Assembly: GCF_900104485.1 (NCBI RefSeq)
Contig: NZ_FMXQ01000001.1
Coordinates: 62,001 to 126,000 of the forward strand
Direction: 5' to 3'
From: Bauldia litoralis
Lineage (GTDB): Bacteria > Pseudomonadota > Alphaproteobacteria > Rhizobiales > Kaistiaceae
DNA length: 64,000 nucleotides
The position numbers and the translations under genes were made by a program. Of the stretch, positions 1-8,766 are shown in pieces. Under the pieces are notes generated by a model. That model did no database searches and was not told the DNA's origin. It was given only the letters and a program-made list of their open reading frames with translations. Numbering within the stretch: the first letter of the stretch is position 1; each line of letters starts with the position of its first letter.

Positions 1-440
1 ACGCGGGCGGTGACGCGGGAGCGCTCCGCCGGTTCGCGGCCAGCGGCATCGCCGCGCATGCCGGCTTCCTGGATCGCCCGCCGGAAGACATCCTGCGGGT
101 TCGACTGGCCCTCGCCGCGCGGCGCCTCGCTGCGCGGGGTCGGCGACGGTGCCGGGCGCGCGGCGATCGGCGGCGCCGCATATTGCGGCGGCGGTCGCGG
201 TGGCGCCTGAGGGGGCGGCGACCCGAGTCCGGCGGCGCTTTCGCGCTCGACGCGACGAATCGCTTCCTCGAGTTCGAGTCGCTGCCGCGAAATCTCGGCG
301 GTCGTCAGCGGCGGATCGACAGCCTTGAGCTGACCGATCAACGCGTTGCGCGCCTTGTCATAGACGGTCCGGCGCGCGTCCGACAGCTTCGGATCGATTC
401 CGGAAATCGCTCTCTTCAGTACAGTATAGTATTCGGCCAT
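1..440 (-). CDS. Conserved hypothetical protein, C-terminus cut by window edge
   Basis: The frame read leftward from an ATG at 438-440 stays open to the window edge, giving about 146 residues. It begins MAEYYTVLKRAISGIDPKL, continues into a charged helical stretch with an LELEEAIRRVERE segment near residues 55-68, and then a Pro/Ala-rich linker (about residues 73-105). A short conserved N-terminal domain followed by a disordered Pro-rich linker next to purA is a familiar arrangement in Rhizobiales, where the C-terminus is often hydrophobic. Function is unknown. It lies 40 bases downstream of purA on the same strand and may be cotranscribed with it. The missing C-terminus prevents a family call. 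Confidence 0.75.
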   Translation of the reverse strand, partial: MAEYYTVLKRAISGIDPKLSDARRTVYDKARNALIGQLKAVDPPLTTAEISRQRLELEEAIRRVERESAAGLGSPPPQAPPRPPPQYAAPPIAARPAPSPTPRSEAPRGEGQSNPQDVFRRAIQEAGMRGDAAGREPAERSRVTAR

Positions 441-480
441 GTGTTCGCCCTGCCGACAGGGCCCTCTTGTCGTGCGATCC

Positions 481-1773
481 CTAGCCCTGGAAAGGATCGT
501 GAACCAGAATTGTATCCTCACGCTCGGGGCTTGTCGAAAGTAAGGCCACCGGCGCACCAATCAGTTCTTCGACATGGCGGACGTATTTGATCGCCTGAGC
601 CGGCAAATCGTTCCACGTCCGCGCGCCGGCAGTCGAATCCTGCCAGCCGTCCATCGTCTCGTAAATCGGCTCGACCCGAGCCTGAGCATCCTCGACCGCG
701 GGGAAGTAATCGATCTCCTCGCCGTCGAGGCGATATCCCACTGCAATCTTGATGGTTTCAAGGCCATCAAGCACATCGAGTTTGGTCAGGGCAATGCCGT
801 CAATCCCCGACGTCTGGATGCTCTGGCGCACCAGCGTCGCGTCGAACCAGCCGCAGCGTCGCTTGCGGCCGGTGACGGTGCCGAATTCGTGGCCGCGCCG
901 GCCAAGAAATTCACCGGCTTCGCCATGGTCCTCGCTCGGGAAAGGCCCCTCGCCGACCCGGGTGGTGTAGGCCTTGGTGATTCCCAGCACGTAGTCGATC
1001 GCCCCGGGCCCGAGGCCAGATCCGGTCGCCGCCTGCCCCGCCCCGGTATTGGACGAGGTGACATAGGGATAGGTGCCCTGGTCGATGTCGAGCAGGATGC
1101 CCTGCGCGCCTTCGAACAGGATCCGCTTGCCCTCGCGACGCGCCTCGGCGAGCAACCGCCAGCTCGATGCGACATACGGCAGGATGCGCGGCGCCACAGC
1201 CAGGAGGTCTGCGAGCACGGTCGCCGGATCGATCTCGGCGAGCCCGAGGCCGCGCCGCAGCGGATTGTGGTGCGTCAGCAGCCGGTCGATGCGCAATTCG
1301 AGGGTCTTGCGATTGGCGAGGTCCATCACCCGGATCGCGCGACGGCCGACCTTGTCCTCATAGGCCGGGCCGATGCCCCGCCCGGTGGTGCCGATGCGCG
1401 TGCCGGTATTCGCGGTTTCCCGCGCAACGTCGAGTTCCTGGTGCAGCGGCAGGATCATCGCCGCATTCTCTGCGATTCGCAGGTTGTCCGGCGAGATCGC
1501 GACCCCCTGCCCGGTCAGCCGGTCGATCTCGGCGATCAGCGCGATCGGGTCGACGACGACGCCGTTGCCGATGATCGACATCTTGCCCGGCCGCACGACG
1601 CCGGAGGGTAGCAGGCTGAGCTTGTAGCTGACGCCGTCGATGACCAGCGTGTGGCCGGCATTGTGACCGCCCTGGAAGCGGACGATGAAATCGGCCCGCT
1701 CCGACAACCAGTCGACGATCTTTCCCTTGCCTTCGTCGCCCCACTGCGAGCCGACAACCACCACATTGGCCAT
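481..1773 (-). CDS. purA: Adenylosuccinate synthetase
   Basis: Joins IMP and aspartate using GTP to form adenylosuccinate, the first committed step from IMP to AMP, in the cytoplasm. The 430-residue length is normal for the family. The N-terminus carries the GTP-binding GDEGKGK loop (about residues 12-18) with the catalytic Asp, then GGHNAGHT (about 35-42). [13 protein letters not shown] near 128 and [11 protein letters not shown] near 300 are also family signatures. Start is the ATG at 1771-1773 preceding [15 protein letters not shown], the usual N-terminus. The downstream Pro-rich gene follows after 40 bases. Identification is secure. Confidence 0.98.
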   Translation of the reverse strand: MANVVVVGSQWGDEGKGKIVDWLSERADFIVRFQGGHNAGHTLVIDGVSYKLSLLPSGVVRPGKMSIIGNGVVVDPIALIAEIDRLTGQGVAISPDNLRIAENAAMILPLHQELDVARETANTGTRIGTTGRGIGPAYEDKVGRRAIRVMDLANRKTLELRIDRLLTHHNPLRRGLGLAEIDPATVLADLLAVAPRILPYVASSWRLLAEARREGKRILFEGAQGILLDIDQGTYPYVTSSNTGAGQAATGSGLGPGAIDYVLGITKAYTTRVGEGPFPSEDHGEAGEFLGRRGHEFGTVTGRKRRCGWFDATLVRQSIQTSGIDGIALTKLDVLDGLETIKIAVGYRLDGEEIDYFPAVEDAQARVEPIYETMDGWQDSTAGARTWNDLPAQAIKYVRHVEELIGAPVALLSTSPEREDTILVHDPFQG

Positions 1774-2004
1774 TTAGATGACGATCCCCCGTCTCGAACG
1801 CGCAATAAACTGCCTGCCCCGGCCCCGGCCGGTCCCGGCGGGCGCACTATAGACACGCGAATCGCTCGCGGCGACTGCTTAGGTCGCCCGCACCAAACGA
1901 TTCGCACTTTAATCAAAGCATAGCCGATCCGCCCGCCGGCCGCGCTTTACTCCGACGGCGGCCCGTCGTAGTCGGGGCGCCGGAAACGCCAGGAGACTGA
2001 TCAC

Positions 2005-2931
2005 GTGGATGCCAGCCCTGCCCGCGGCCGGTCCATGCTGGACCGTCCCTACCTTCTCCTGTCGCTCGCCATGCTGTTCTGGTCGATCAACATCATCCTC
2101 GGCCGGTTCATTGCCGGCACGGTTCCGCCGGCGACACTGGCGCAGATCCGCTGGGGTGGGGCGGCGCTGATTCTCCTGCCGATCGGCTGGCGTCACCTGC
2201 GCCACGACTGGCCGACGATCCGCGCCCACCTGCCGATGCTGATCGTCCTCAGCCTGACCGGCGTCACCCTCTACAACACCATGGCCTATACCGGCCTCAA
2301 CTATACCCAGGCGCTGAACGCGCTGCTGATGCAGTCGAGCGGGCCGCTGCTGGTCGGCCTGTGGTCGCTGATCCTGTTTCGCGACCGCCTGACCCGAGCC
2401 CAGTTGATCGGCATCCTCATCTCGCTGGTCGGCGTGCTGGTCATCGTCACCCAGGGGCGTCTCGACATCCTGCTCCACCTGTCGCTCAATGTCGGCGACA
2501 TCTGGCTGGTCGCCGCGATGGCGGTCTACGCGATCTACACCGTCCTGCTCAGGAAGCGGCCGGCGATCCACTTCCTGTCCTTCCTCACCTTCATCATCGC
2601 CGCCGGCGCGGTGATGATGATCCCGCTCTTCCTGATGGAATACGGCGCCGGCTACCGAATGGACCCGACGCCGGCGGCCTTCGGCGTCATCCTCTACGTC
2701 ATCCTCTTCCCGTCGATCCTGTCCTATTTCTTCTTCAACCGCGGCGTCGAGCTGATCGGCGCCAACCGCGCCGGCCAGTTCTTCCACCTCATCCCGGTCT
2801 TCGGATCGGTAAGCGCCATCCTGTTCCTCGGCGAGCGCCCCGAGTGGTTCCACGGCGTCGGCTACGCCCTGATCATCGCCGGCATCGTCACCGCCCAGCG
2901 CACCTGGGGCCGGGCGACGCCGCCACCGTAG
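2005..2931 (+). CDS. DMT-superfamily (EamA) transporter
   Basis: Predicted inner-membrane exporter of 308 residues with about ten hydrophobic helices in two EamA repeats. Family features include the N-terminal MLFWSINIILGRF helix, LNYTQALNALLMQSSGPL, and in the second half FFFNRGVELIGANRAG followed by LFLGE. A GTG start at 2005 is chosen because AGGAG at 1991-1995 sits nine bases upstream; an internal ATG at 2035 is the alternative. The gene is divergent from purA and convergent with serA. The substrate cannot be read from sequence; relatives export metabolites or amino acids. Confidence 0.9.
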   Translation: MDASPARGRSMLDRPYLLLSLAMLFWSINIILGRFIAGTVPPATLAQIRWGGAALILLPIGWRHLRHDWPTIRAHLPMLIVLSLTGVTLYNTMAYTGLNYTQALNALLMQSSGPLLVGLWSLILFRDRLTRAQLIGILISLVGVLVIVTQGRLDILLHLSLNVGDIWLVAAMAVYAIYTVLLRKRPAIHFLSFLTFIIAAGAVMMIPLFLMEYGAGYRMDPTPAAFGVILYVILFPSILSYFFFNRGVELIGANRAGQFFHLIPVFGSVSAILFLGERPEWFHGVGYALIIAGIVTAQRTWGRATPPP

Positions 2932-2953
2932 ACGACGGGTTGCGAGGTTAGAC

Positions 2954-3129
2954 TGTCATCCCCGGCAAGGCCCGAAGGGCCGAGGGAAGGGGATCCAGTA
3001 ACCGATGCGGCAGGGCGTTTTGGCGCGGCGACCAACGACGGGGACGGCCGCGAAGGCCGTGCCCACAAATCGACAGCCATCGTTTACTGGATCCCCTTCC
3101 CTCGGGCTTCGCCCTCGCCGGGGATGACA
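2954..3129. repeat. Palindromic intergenic element (about 176 bp)
   Basis: The left arm starts TGTCATCCCCGGCAAGGCCC and includes GGGATCCAGTAA. The right arm is its near-perfect inverse, TTACTGGATCCCC to GGGGATGACA, with about 75 bases between them. It lies between the convergent DMT and serA genes and would form a long hairpin in either transcript. The sequence type (TCATCCCCGGC ... GGATCCA) is common in alphaproteobacterial intergenic DNA and is REP/MITE-like. Confidence 0.85.
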
Positions 3130-3141
3130 GAAGGGAAGACC

Positions 3142-3168
3142 GAGGTGCGCGCCTCGAAGCGCGCACCA
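3142..3168. repeat. Degenerate fragment of the 33147-33305 repeat type
   Basis: The sequence GAGGTGCGCGCCTCGAAGCG followed by CGCACC matches the right arm of the repeat at 33147-33305, with its internal hairpin shortened. It lies directly between the palindromic element at 2954-3129 and the serA stop codon, so two repeat types are stacked here. Confidence 0.55.
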
Positions 3169-3183
3169 CCCCTCACCCGTCGA

Positions 3184-4773
3184 TCAGAAGCGCAGGCGCT
3201 TGGCCTGCACCACGCCCTCGAGCGCCATCACCTTGTCGAGCACCGCGTCGTCGATCGGGCCGTCGACCTCGATCAGCGCGATGGCCTCCTCGCCGACCGC
3301 GGCACGGCCGAGGTTGAAGGTGGCGATGTTGACCTCCTCGGCGCCGAGCAGCGTGCCGAGACGACCGATGAAGCCGGGCTTGTCGCGGTTGGTGATGTAG
3401 AGCATGTGCGGGCCGAAGCTCGCCTCCATGCTGATCCCCTTGATCTGGATCAGCCGCGCCTTGCCGTCGGAGAAGACGGTGCCGGCGACCGAACGCTCCT
3501 GGCGCTCCGTCCGCACGGTGAGGCGGATATAGGTCTCGAAGATGCCGCGCTGGGACTGGCGCACCTCGTCGACGGCGATGCCGCGGCCCTGCGCCACCAC
3601 CGGCGCGTTGACCATGTTGACCTCGGTCAGGATCGGCCGCAGCAGGCCGGCCAGCAGCGCCGAGGTCAGCGCCTTGGTGTTCATCTCGGCGACCTCGCCG
3701 GCATATTCGATGGTGATGCCGCGCAGGGTCGACTCGGTGAGCTGCCCGGCGAAGGAGCCGAGGTCCTCGGCCAACCGGACGAAGGGCGTCAGCCGCACCG
3801 CCTCTTCCGCCGAGATCGACGGCATGTTGAGCGCGTTGGTCACCGCGCCGTCGAGCAGGTAGTCGGACATCTGCTCGGCGACCTGCACCGCGACATTCTC
3901 CTGCGCCTCGGTGGTCGAGGCGCCGAGATGCGGCGTGCAGACGACGTTGGGCAGGCCGAAGAGCGGGCTCGACTCGGCCGGCTCGGTGACGAAGACGTCG
4001 AAGCCGGCGCCGGCCACCTTGCCGTCCTTGATCCCGGCGGCGAGGTCTTCCTCGACCACCAGCCCGCCACGGGCGCAGTTGATGACGCGCACGCCCTTCT
4101 TCATCTTGGCGATCGCCGCCGCGTCGATGATGTTGCGGGTGTTGTCGGTCAGCGGCGTATGCAGGGTGATGAAGTCGGCCCGGCGCAGCAGCTCGTCGAG
4201 GTCGACCTTGTCGACGCCGAGTTGCACCGCCCGCTCGTCGGACAGGAAGGGATCGAAGGCGACCACCTTCATCCGGAGGCCGATCGCCCGCTCGGCGACG
4301 ATCGAGCCGATGTTGCCGCAGCCTATGATTCCGAGCGTCTTGCCGGTGATCTCGACGCCCATGAAGCGGTTCTTCTCCCACTTGCCGGCCTGGGTCGAGG
4401 CGTCGGCGGCGGGGATCTGGCGAGCGACCGCGAACATCATCGCGATGGCGTGCTCGGCCGTGGTGATCGAGTTGCCGAAGGGCGTGTTCATGACGATGAT
4501 GCCGCGCGCCGTCGCCGCCGGCACGTCGACATTGTCGACGCCGATGCCGGCCCGGCCGATCACCTTGAGCCTGGACGCCGCGCCAAGCAGCTTCTCGGTC
4601 GCCTTGGTCGCCGAGCGGATGGCGAGCCCGTCATAGTCGCCGATCGCCGCCAGCAGCGCGTCCTTGTCCTTGCCGAGATCGGGCTGGTAGTCGACGTCGA
4701 TGCCACGGTCCTTGAAGACCTGCACGGCGGTCGGGGAAAGCTTGTCTGAAACCAGTACGCGGGGAGCAGTCAT
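3184..4773 (-). CDS. serA: D-3-phosphoglycerate dehydrogenase
   Basis: Oxidises 3-phosphoglycerate to 3-phosphohydroxypyruvate with NAD, the first step of serine synthesis. The 529-residue product is the long form: substrate and NAD domains, a middle ASB domain and a C-terminal ACT domain. Visible motifs are GIIGCGNIG (dinucleotide fold, about residue 146), NCARGG (catalytic Arg), DVFVTEPAE (catalytic Glu), CTPHLGAST (catalytic His), and the ACT stretch from MLYITNRDKPGF to the end. The ATG at 4771-4773 (MTAPRVLVSDKLSP) is preferred to an in-frame start 78 bases upstream, which would translate the palindromic repeat. serC lies 187 bases upstream on the same strand. Confidence 0.97.
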   Translation of the reverse strand: MTAPRVLVSDKLSPTAVQVFKDRGIDVDYQPDLGKDKDALLAAIGDYDGLAIRSATKATEKLLGAASRLKVIGRAGIGVDNVDVPAATARGIIVMNTPFGNSITTAEHAIAMMFAVARQIPAADASTQAGKWEKNRFMGVEITGKTLGIIGCGNIGSIVAERAIGLRMKVVAFDPFLSDERAVQLGVDKVDLDELLRRADFITLHTPLTDNTRNIIDAAAIAKMKKGVRVINCARGGLVVEEDLAAGIKDGKVAGAGFDVFVTEPAESSPLFGLPNVVCTPHLGASTTEAQENVAVQVAEQMSDYLLDGAVTNALNMPSISAEEAVRLTPFVRLAEDLGSFAGQLTESTLRGITIEYAGEVAEMNTKALTSALLAGLLRPILTEVNMVNAPVVAQGRGIAVDEVRQSQRGIFETYIRLTVRTERQERSVAGTVFSDGKARLIQIKGISMEASFGPHMLYITNRDKPGFIGRLGTLLGAEEVNIATFNLGRAAVGEEAIALIEVDGPIDDAVLDKVMALEGVVQAKRLRF

Positions 4774-4824
4774 TGATTTTGATTCCCTGGTCGTTTGTGA
4801 GCCGTCGTCATGTCCCCTCTCCCG

Positions 4825-4912
4825 GTCATTCCGGCGAAAGCCGGAATCCATCGCTGACGCGGAACCCTGTCGGCACCGGTGGAGATGGACCCCGGCTTTC
4901 GCCGGGGTGACG
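4825..4912. repeat. Palindromic intergenic element (about 88 bp) between serC and serA
   Basis: The left arm reads GTCATTCCGGCGAAAGCCGG followed by AATCCAT. The right arm is its imperfect inverse, ATGGACCCCGGCTTTCGCCG followed by GGGTGACG. Each arm also contains its own small hairpin (CCGGCGAAAGCCGG). It lies in the 187-base serC-serA spacer and would be transcribed if the two genes form one message, where it could affect RNA stability or relative expression. Confidence 0.85.
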
Positions 4913-4960
4913 TGCTGTGGAGGGGCCGCGAGGCTCCTTTGAGGAAGAGCGGCGGGCGGC

Positions 4961-6151
4961 TCAGGCCGCCTGCTTCAGCGATGCCTTTTCCTGGGCGAAG
5001 GCCCAGTCGAGCCATTCGGTCAGGATCGCGAGGTCGGAGGCCTCGACGGTCGCCCCGCCCCAGATCCGCAGATGCGGCGGCGCGTCGCGATGGAAGGCGA
5101 TGTCATGGGCGACGCCTTCCTTGTCGAGCCGCGATGCGATGGCGCGGACGAAGGCCTCGTGGCCGGCGAGATCGAGCCCGGTCACCTCCGGATCGACGAT
5201 CCGCATGCAGATCGAGGTGTTCGACCGGGTCGCCGGGTCCTCGGCGAAGAAGTCGACCCAGGGCGTGCGATCCGCCCAGTCGGCCAGCACCTTGTAGTTG
5301 GCGTTGGCGCGGCCGATCAGCCCGTCGAGCCCGCCCTCGGCCTTGGCCCAGGTGAGCGCGTCGAGATAGTCCTCGACGCAGAGCATCGACGGCGTGTTGA
5401 TCGTCTCGCCGATGAAAATGCCCTCGTTGAGCTTGCCGCCCTTGGTCATCCGGAAGAGCTTCGGCAGCGGCCAGGCCGGGACGTAGCTTTCCAGCCGTTC
5501 GACGGCGCGCGGGCTGAGGATCAGGATGCCGTGCGCCGCTTCGCCGCCGAGCGCCTTCTGCCAGGAGAAGGTGACGACATCGAGCTTGTCGAAGGGAAGC
5601 GGCTGGGCGAAGGCCGCCGAGGTCGCGTCGCAGATCGTCAGCCCCTCGCGGTCGGAGGCGATCCAGTCGCCGTCCGGAACGCGGACGCCGGAGGTCGTGC
5701 CGTTCCAGGTGAAGACCACGTCATGGCTGAAATCGACCTGTCCGAGATCGGGCAGCTTGCCGTAATCGGCCTTGATCACCCGCGCATTGTCGAGCTTGAG
5801 CTGCTTGACCACGTCGGTGACCCAGCCGAGGCCGAAGCTCTCCCAGGCCAGCACATCGACCGGCCGGGCCCCGAGCATCGACCACAGCGCCATCTCGACG
5901 GCGCCGGTATCCGAGGCCGGCACGACGCCGATCCGGTAGTCGGCCGGAACCTCGAGCGCCTCGCGCGTCAGGTCGATGGCCTGCTTGAGCTTGGACTTGC
6001 CGATCTTCGACCGGTGCGAACGGCCGAGCGCCGCATCGCGCAGGGCTTCGAGCGACCAGCCAGGTCGCTTGGCGCAGGGTCCGGAAGAGAAGTTGGGATT
6101 TGACGGCTTGCACGCAGGCGCAGCCATGCCGTTGGCGGCGGTATCTGTCAT
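4961..6151 (-). CDS. serC: Phosphoserine aminotransferase
   Basis: PLP enzyme converting 3-phosphohydroxypyruvate and glutamate to phosphoserine, the second step of serine synthesis. The 396-residue protein has the alphaproteobacterial N-terminus ([18 protein letters not shown]), and the PLP lysine lies in [14 protein letters not shown] (about residue 195). [10 protein letters not shown] precedes it and would hold the cofactor-binding Asp. The start is ATG 6149-6151, just behind a leader hairpin. It forms a likely operon with serA despite the repeat-bearing spacer. Confidence 0.97.
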   Translation of the reverse strand: MTDTAANGMAAPACKPSNPNFSSGPCAKRPGWSLEALRDAALGRSHRSKIGKSKLKQAIDLTREALEVPADYRIGVVPASDTGAVEMALWSMLGARPVDVLAWESFGLGWVTDVVKQLKLDNARVIKADYGKLPDLGQVDFSHDVVFTWNGTTSGVRVPDGDWIASDREGLTICDATSAAFAQPLPFDKLDVVTFSWQKALGGEAAHGILILSPRAVERLESYVPAWPLPKLFRMTKGGKLNEGIFIGETINTPSMLCVEDYLDALTWAKAEGGLDGLIGRANANYKVLADWADRTPWVDFFAEDPATRSNTSICMRIVDPEVTGLDLAGHEAFVRAIASRLDKEGVAHDIAFHRDAPPHLRIWGGATVEASDLAILTEWLDWAFAQEKASLKQAA

Positions 6152-6154
6152 TGT

Positions 6155-6200
6155 AGTCTATCCTCTCAGATAGGAGCCCCTCGTTGGGGAGGGGTGGCCC
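6155..6200 (-). promoter_or_regulatory. Candidate serC leader RNA (two hairpins)
   Basis: Immediately upstream of the serC start the transcript would contain CCCCTCCCCAACGAGGGG (6177-6194), a six-pair hairpin. It is followed three bases later by CTATCTGAGAGGATAG (6158-6173), a five-pair hairpin whose loop-side GAGAGG is the serC ribosome-binding site. This resembles the serC RNA motif described upstream of serC in Alphaproteobacteria. Sequestration of the ribosome site suggests translational control. The match to the family is from memory of its general shape, not from a covariance search. Confidence 0.6.
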
Positions 6201-6492
6201 GCCGCCTTCCTACCCGAACTGACGCGAAGCGCAAGGTCCCCGGCGACGATTCCAACGGCGTGATGCAGGATGCCGCAGGCACGTGCCAGGAAGCGCCCGG
6301 GCGGATCAGGCCGCCAGGCTCTTGCAGGATAAAGAGAGGATGATGGGGTGGGCTGGAGGCTGGCTGTCCGTCTGCCGGCCGCGGACGTTGTCCGCCCCCC
6401 GCCCCGTGTGGACAAAAAGTCAGCCGTCCTGAATCGATCGGAACGGCTGGACTTTGCTCACGCGCCGCGTCTGGCGGCGGCGGTCGTCGGCC
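6201..6492. other. Intergenic DNA upstream of serC, no gene seen
   Basis: No convincing gene is visible. The serC promoter is expected here, reading leftward, but no clear -35/-10 pair was found. An open minus frame runs through the region but lacks a ribosome site and would overlap the serC leader. Confidence 0.5.
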
Positions 6493-6633
6493 TTACCGGG
6501 TGAGCCCGGTCATGCGCCACACCGGCCATGCGGCGCGGGCGAAGGACACCTGGTCCGCGCCATCGATCCGATGCTTGGCATTGGCGTTGGTGTGCTTGCC
6601 GGCGCGGTTCGTCTTTTCCGAGGTCATGCTCAT
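6493..6633 (-). CDS. Small hypothetical protein, 46 aa
   Basis: A 46-residue frame starts MSMTSEKTNRAGKHTNANAK and ends WRMTGLTR. Its codon third positions are strongly GC-biased like the neighbouring real genes, and an AGGGAA sits about ten bases before the ATG at 6631-6633. The product is basic, without a signal peptide or membrane helix. No family is recognised. It could be a genuine short gene, but no homology was checked. Confidence 0.4.
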   Translation of the reverse strand: MSMTSEKTNRAGKHTNANAKHRIDGADQVSFARAAWPVWRMTGLTR

Positions 6634-6834
6634 GATCTGTGTTCCCTGTCTCGATTTCGGTTGGCCGCTCAATACGCGGCCGGTTCCCGTGTCGCAGTGA
6701 ACCGGATCACAAGCAGGCGTTGCTCTCGCGACGACGGCAATCGCAAGTGTCAGGAACGGACGGGGAGAGTGGCGGCCGGGTAGCCACCCGGGAGGCGCCC
6801 GCCGGCTTCACATGACCGGTGACAGTCGGCCCGC

Positions 6835-7857
6835 TCAGGGACGCGGCGGGCGCACCGAAGCGTCGCAGGACGCGTCCGCACTGCCGAGCGCGCACCCGGC
6901 CTGGGCGGTCAGGCACCCGAGGATCGCATTCGAGCCCGGCGCACCCGCGTGATAATGATACGCGAGCCCCTCGCCCTCATGCCCGTTGCAACTGTCGAGA
7001 TCGTCGGGCGTCATGCCCGATGCCAGAAGGTGCGGGAAGATCTGGAAGCCATCCATCGCCAGGCCGATCTGCGTGCCATGATCGGCAGCGGACTCGCCGT
7101 CGACCGGACCGAAGCTGGCCGGCGCGTCCGGAAGGCAGTCGGTGACGGCATGGTAGTGATAGCCGACATGGGTGTTCACATGGCCGCCGCAGTCGTCGAA
7201 GGGCGCGATCGTGTGCGCGGCCAGAATCGCGTCGAGCGGCGCCGGCCCGTCCAGCCGGATGCCGTTATAGGCGATGCCGGACCCGGACATGTTCGTCGGC
7301 TGCGGCCGGCTGGCCGCCTGCGGCTCCAGCGGGATGACATAGGTCGTGGTCGCATCGGCCGGCATGTATTCCGGCAGGCACTGGACGCAGTAATTGTTGT
7401 AGGCCGCATCGACATCGGGGCGCGCAGCCGCCTCGCAGGCCTCCAGCGTTCCGGTGAACCGGACATCGCCCGTGGCGGGATCGAAGAGCTGCCACTCGGT
7501 GTCGCCGTAGAACTCCGCAAGGTTGGCGATGAAGGCGCCATCGACGTCGTAGACGTCGCCGTCCCGCATCCAGATGCCGCCGGCATCCGCACCATCCGCG
7601 ATGTTTGTCGGACACCAGGGACCCGGCGTGTAGCTCTGGGGATCGGCCTTGACCGTGATCGAGAAGCACGTCGTCTCGGCGCCGCCGGAAAGCGTGCAGT
7701 CGACGGTCGTCGGTGCGCCGACCACGTCGGCATCGGCAAAGAAGGCGGCGACCCCGGCGAGGCTGTCATCCGCGGCCTGCGCCAGACCCATCGTCCCAAG
7801 CGTCGCCAGGCCGGCGATCAGGAGGCGTTTCGATCCATTGAGAATGCGCTGTGCCAT
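6835..7857 (-). CDS. Exported YHYH-domain protein
   Basis: A 340-residue secreted protein with signal peptide (MAQRILNGSKRLLIAGLATL ... GLAQA). The YHYH family is named for the repeated motif, seen here twice: GYHYHAV in the context NTHVGYHYH, and AYHYHAG near the C-terminus. There are many cysteines in the mature part, suggesting disulfides or a metal site. The family occurs in environmental bacteria and its function is unknown. The ATG at 7855-7857 has GAGAGG six bases upstream; the frame extends 18 codons further but without a better start. The two genes upstream on the same strand are also small exported proteins. Confidence 0.85.
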   Translation of the reverse strand: MAQRILNGSKRLLIAGLATLGTMGLAQAADDSLAGVAAFFADADVVGAPTTVDCTLSGGAETTCFSITVKADPQSYTPGPWCPTNIADGADAGGIWMRDGDVYDVDGAFIANLAEFYGDTEWQLFDPATGDVRFTGTLEACEAAARPDVDAAYNNYCVQCLPEYMPADATTTYVIPLEPQAASRPQPTNMSGSGIAYNGIRLDGPAPLDAILAAHTIAPFDDCGGHVNTHVGYHYHAVTDCLPDAPASFGPVDGESAADHGTQIGLAMDGFQIFPHLLASGMTPDDLDSCNGHEGEGLAYHYHAGAPGSNAILGCLTAQAGCALGSADASCDASVRPPRP

Positions 7858-8089
7858 GTCGACCTCTCTTCCCTTGCGCCGCCGATGCGGACGCGAGGCT
7901 CCGTTCGCCAATCGTTAGCATCCTAATGACGAGGTTGCAAACGGGAGGCTGCAGGTCAGTCGGCAAACGCACGGGCTGCCGACGGTCGAAGGTCACCACC
8001 GCCGGACGACCGGCGGCAGTCTTTCCTTGCAGCGAAGCCCGGCGGCCGGCGTGACCACACGCAGCCGGATCTTCGCGGTGGCCGCAGCC

Positions 8090-8332
8090 CTAGCGGTGGA
8101 GGTAGCCCGCCGGATAGGGCTTGCCGCAGATCCACATGTAAGCGCGGTCGCGCTGGCTCCAGATCATGCAGTTCGGGAAGTCGTTGGGGTTCTGTGTTCC
8201 ACCGACCCAGCCGCGGCCGGCGCCGATCGAGTTGCTGCTGCCACCGAAGGCCAGGACCGACGGGGCGGCGGCAAGGCCTGCGACGACTGCGAACGCGGCG
8301 GCGATGGCAACGGTACGCATCGGATGTCTCAT
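8090..8332 (-). CDS. Small exported protein, 80 aa
   Basis: The product begins MRHPMRTVAIAAAFAVVAGL, a clear signal peptide with likely cleavage after VLA. The mature part is about 50 residues, Gly/Trp/Tyr-rich, with two cysteines (PNCMIW and WICGK) that could form one disulfide. Start choice is uncertain: ATG 8330-8332 is used, with ATGs at 8320 and 8347 in frame. No family is recognised. It lies between two other exported-protein genes on the same strand. Confidence 0.6.
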   Translation of the reverse strand: MRHPMRTVAIAAAFAVVAGLAAAPSVLAFGGSSNSIGAGRGWVGGTQNPNDFPNCMIWSQRDRAYMWICGKPYPAGYLHR

Positions 8333-8451
8333 CTGCTTTGATCCCATGGTGAAGTCTGGCCCTGGACAGGCCTCTGGCTGCTTGGGAGGGGCGAGGCCAC
8401 GCCCCCGTTTTCTAGATAGGCATCGGAACCGGCCTTGCCAGTTCCGGCCGG

Positions 8452-8766
8452 TCAGTCGCCGGTGCAATCCGTGCCGGCGTTGACCAGGAACGAGCTGACG
8501 TCGGCGAATTGCGGCACTGTCAGCGCCGCCTCGGCCTTTTTCGCGCCGTCGGAATCCTCGGCAAGGATGGCGACGACATAGGCCTGCTGGTCCGACGACA
8601 GCGACGACGACTTCGCCTTTCCGGCAAGGCACTCGCACGCCTCCGCGGTCCAGCTTGTATTCTTGACGCAGGCTTCCTTGATCGCCGCCGGGTCGGCCGC
8701 GGCGGCCGCGCCAGCCGTCATGAGAACCGCCGCGAAACCCGCTGCCACGCTCCGATGCATCGCCAT
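8452..8766 (-). CDS. Small periplasmic protein, 104 aa
   Basis: A signal peptide (MAMHRSVAAGFAAVLMTAGA AAAA) is followed by an 80-residue helical domain with four cysteines: KEACVKN, EACECLAG and the C-terminal TDCTGD. The pattern resembles small helical periplasmic proteins of Rhizobiales that carry an AC-x-C-L motif, but no named function can be given. The gene lies 119 bases upstream of the 80-aa exported protein and may share a transcript with it. Confidence 0.7.
   Translation of the reverse strand: MAMHRSVAAGFAAVLMTAGAAAAADPAAIKEACVKNTSWTAEACECLAGKAKSSSLSSDQQAYVVAILAEDSDGAKKAEAALTVPQFADVSSFLVNAGTDCTGD

Noticed and set aside
3124-4749. Long plus-strand open frame (541 codons) opposite serA
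   Set aside because: It is the high-GC antisense shadow of serA; the product is rich in Arg, Gly and Asp and lacks a ribosome site.
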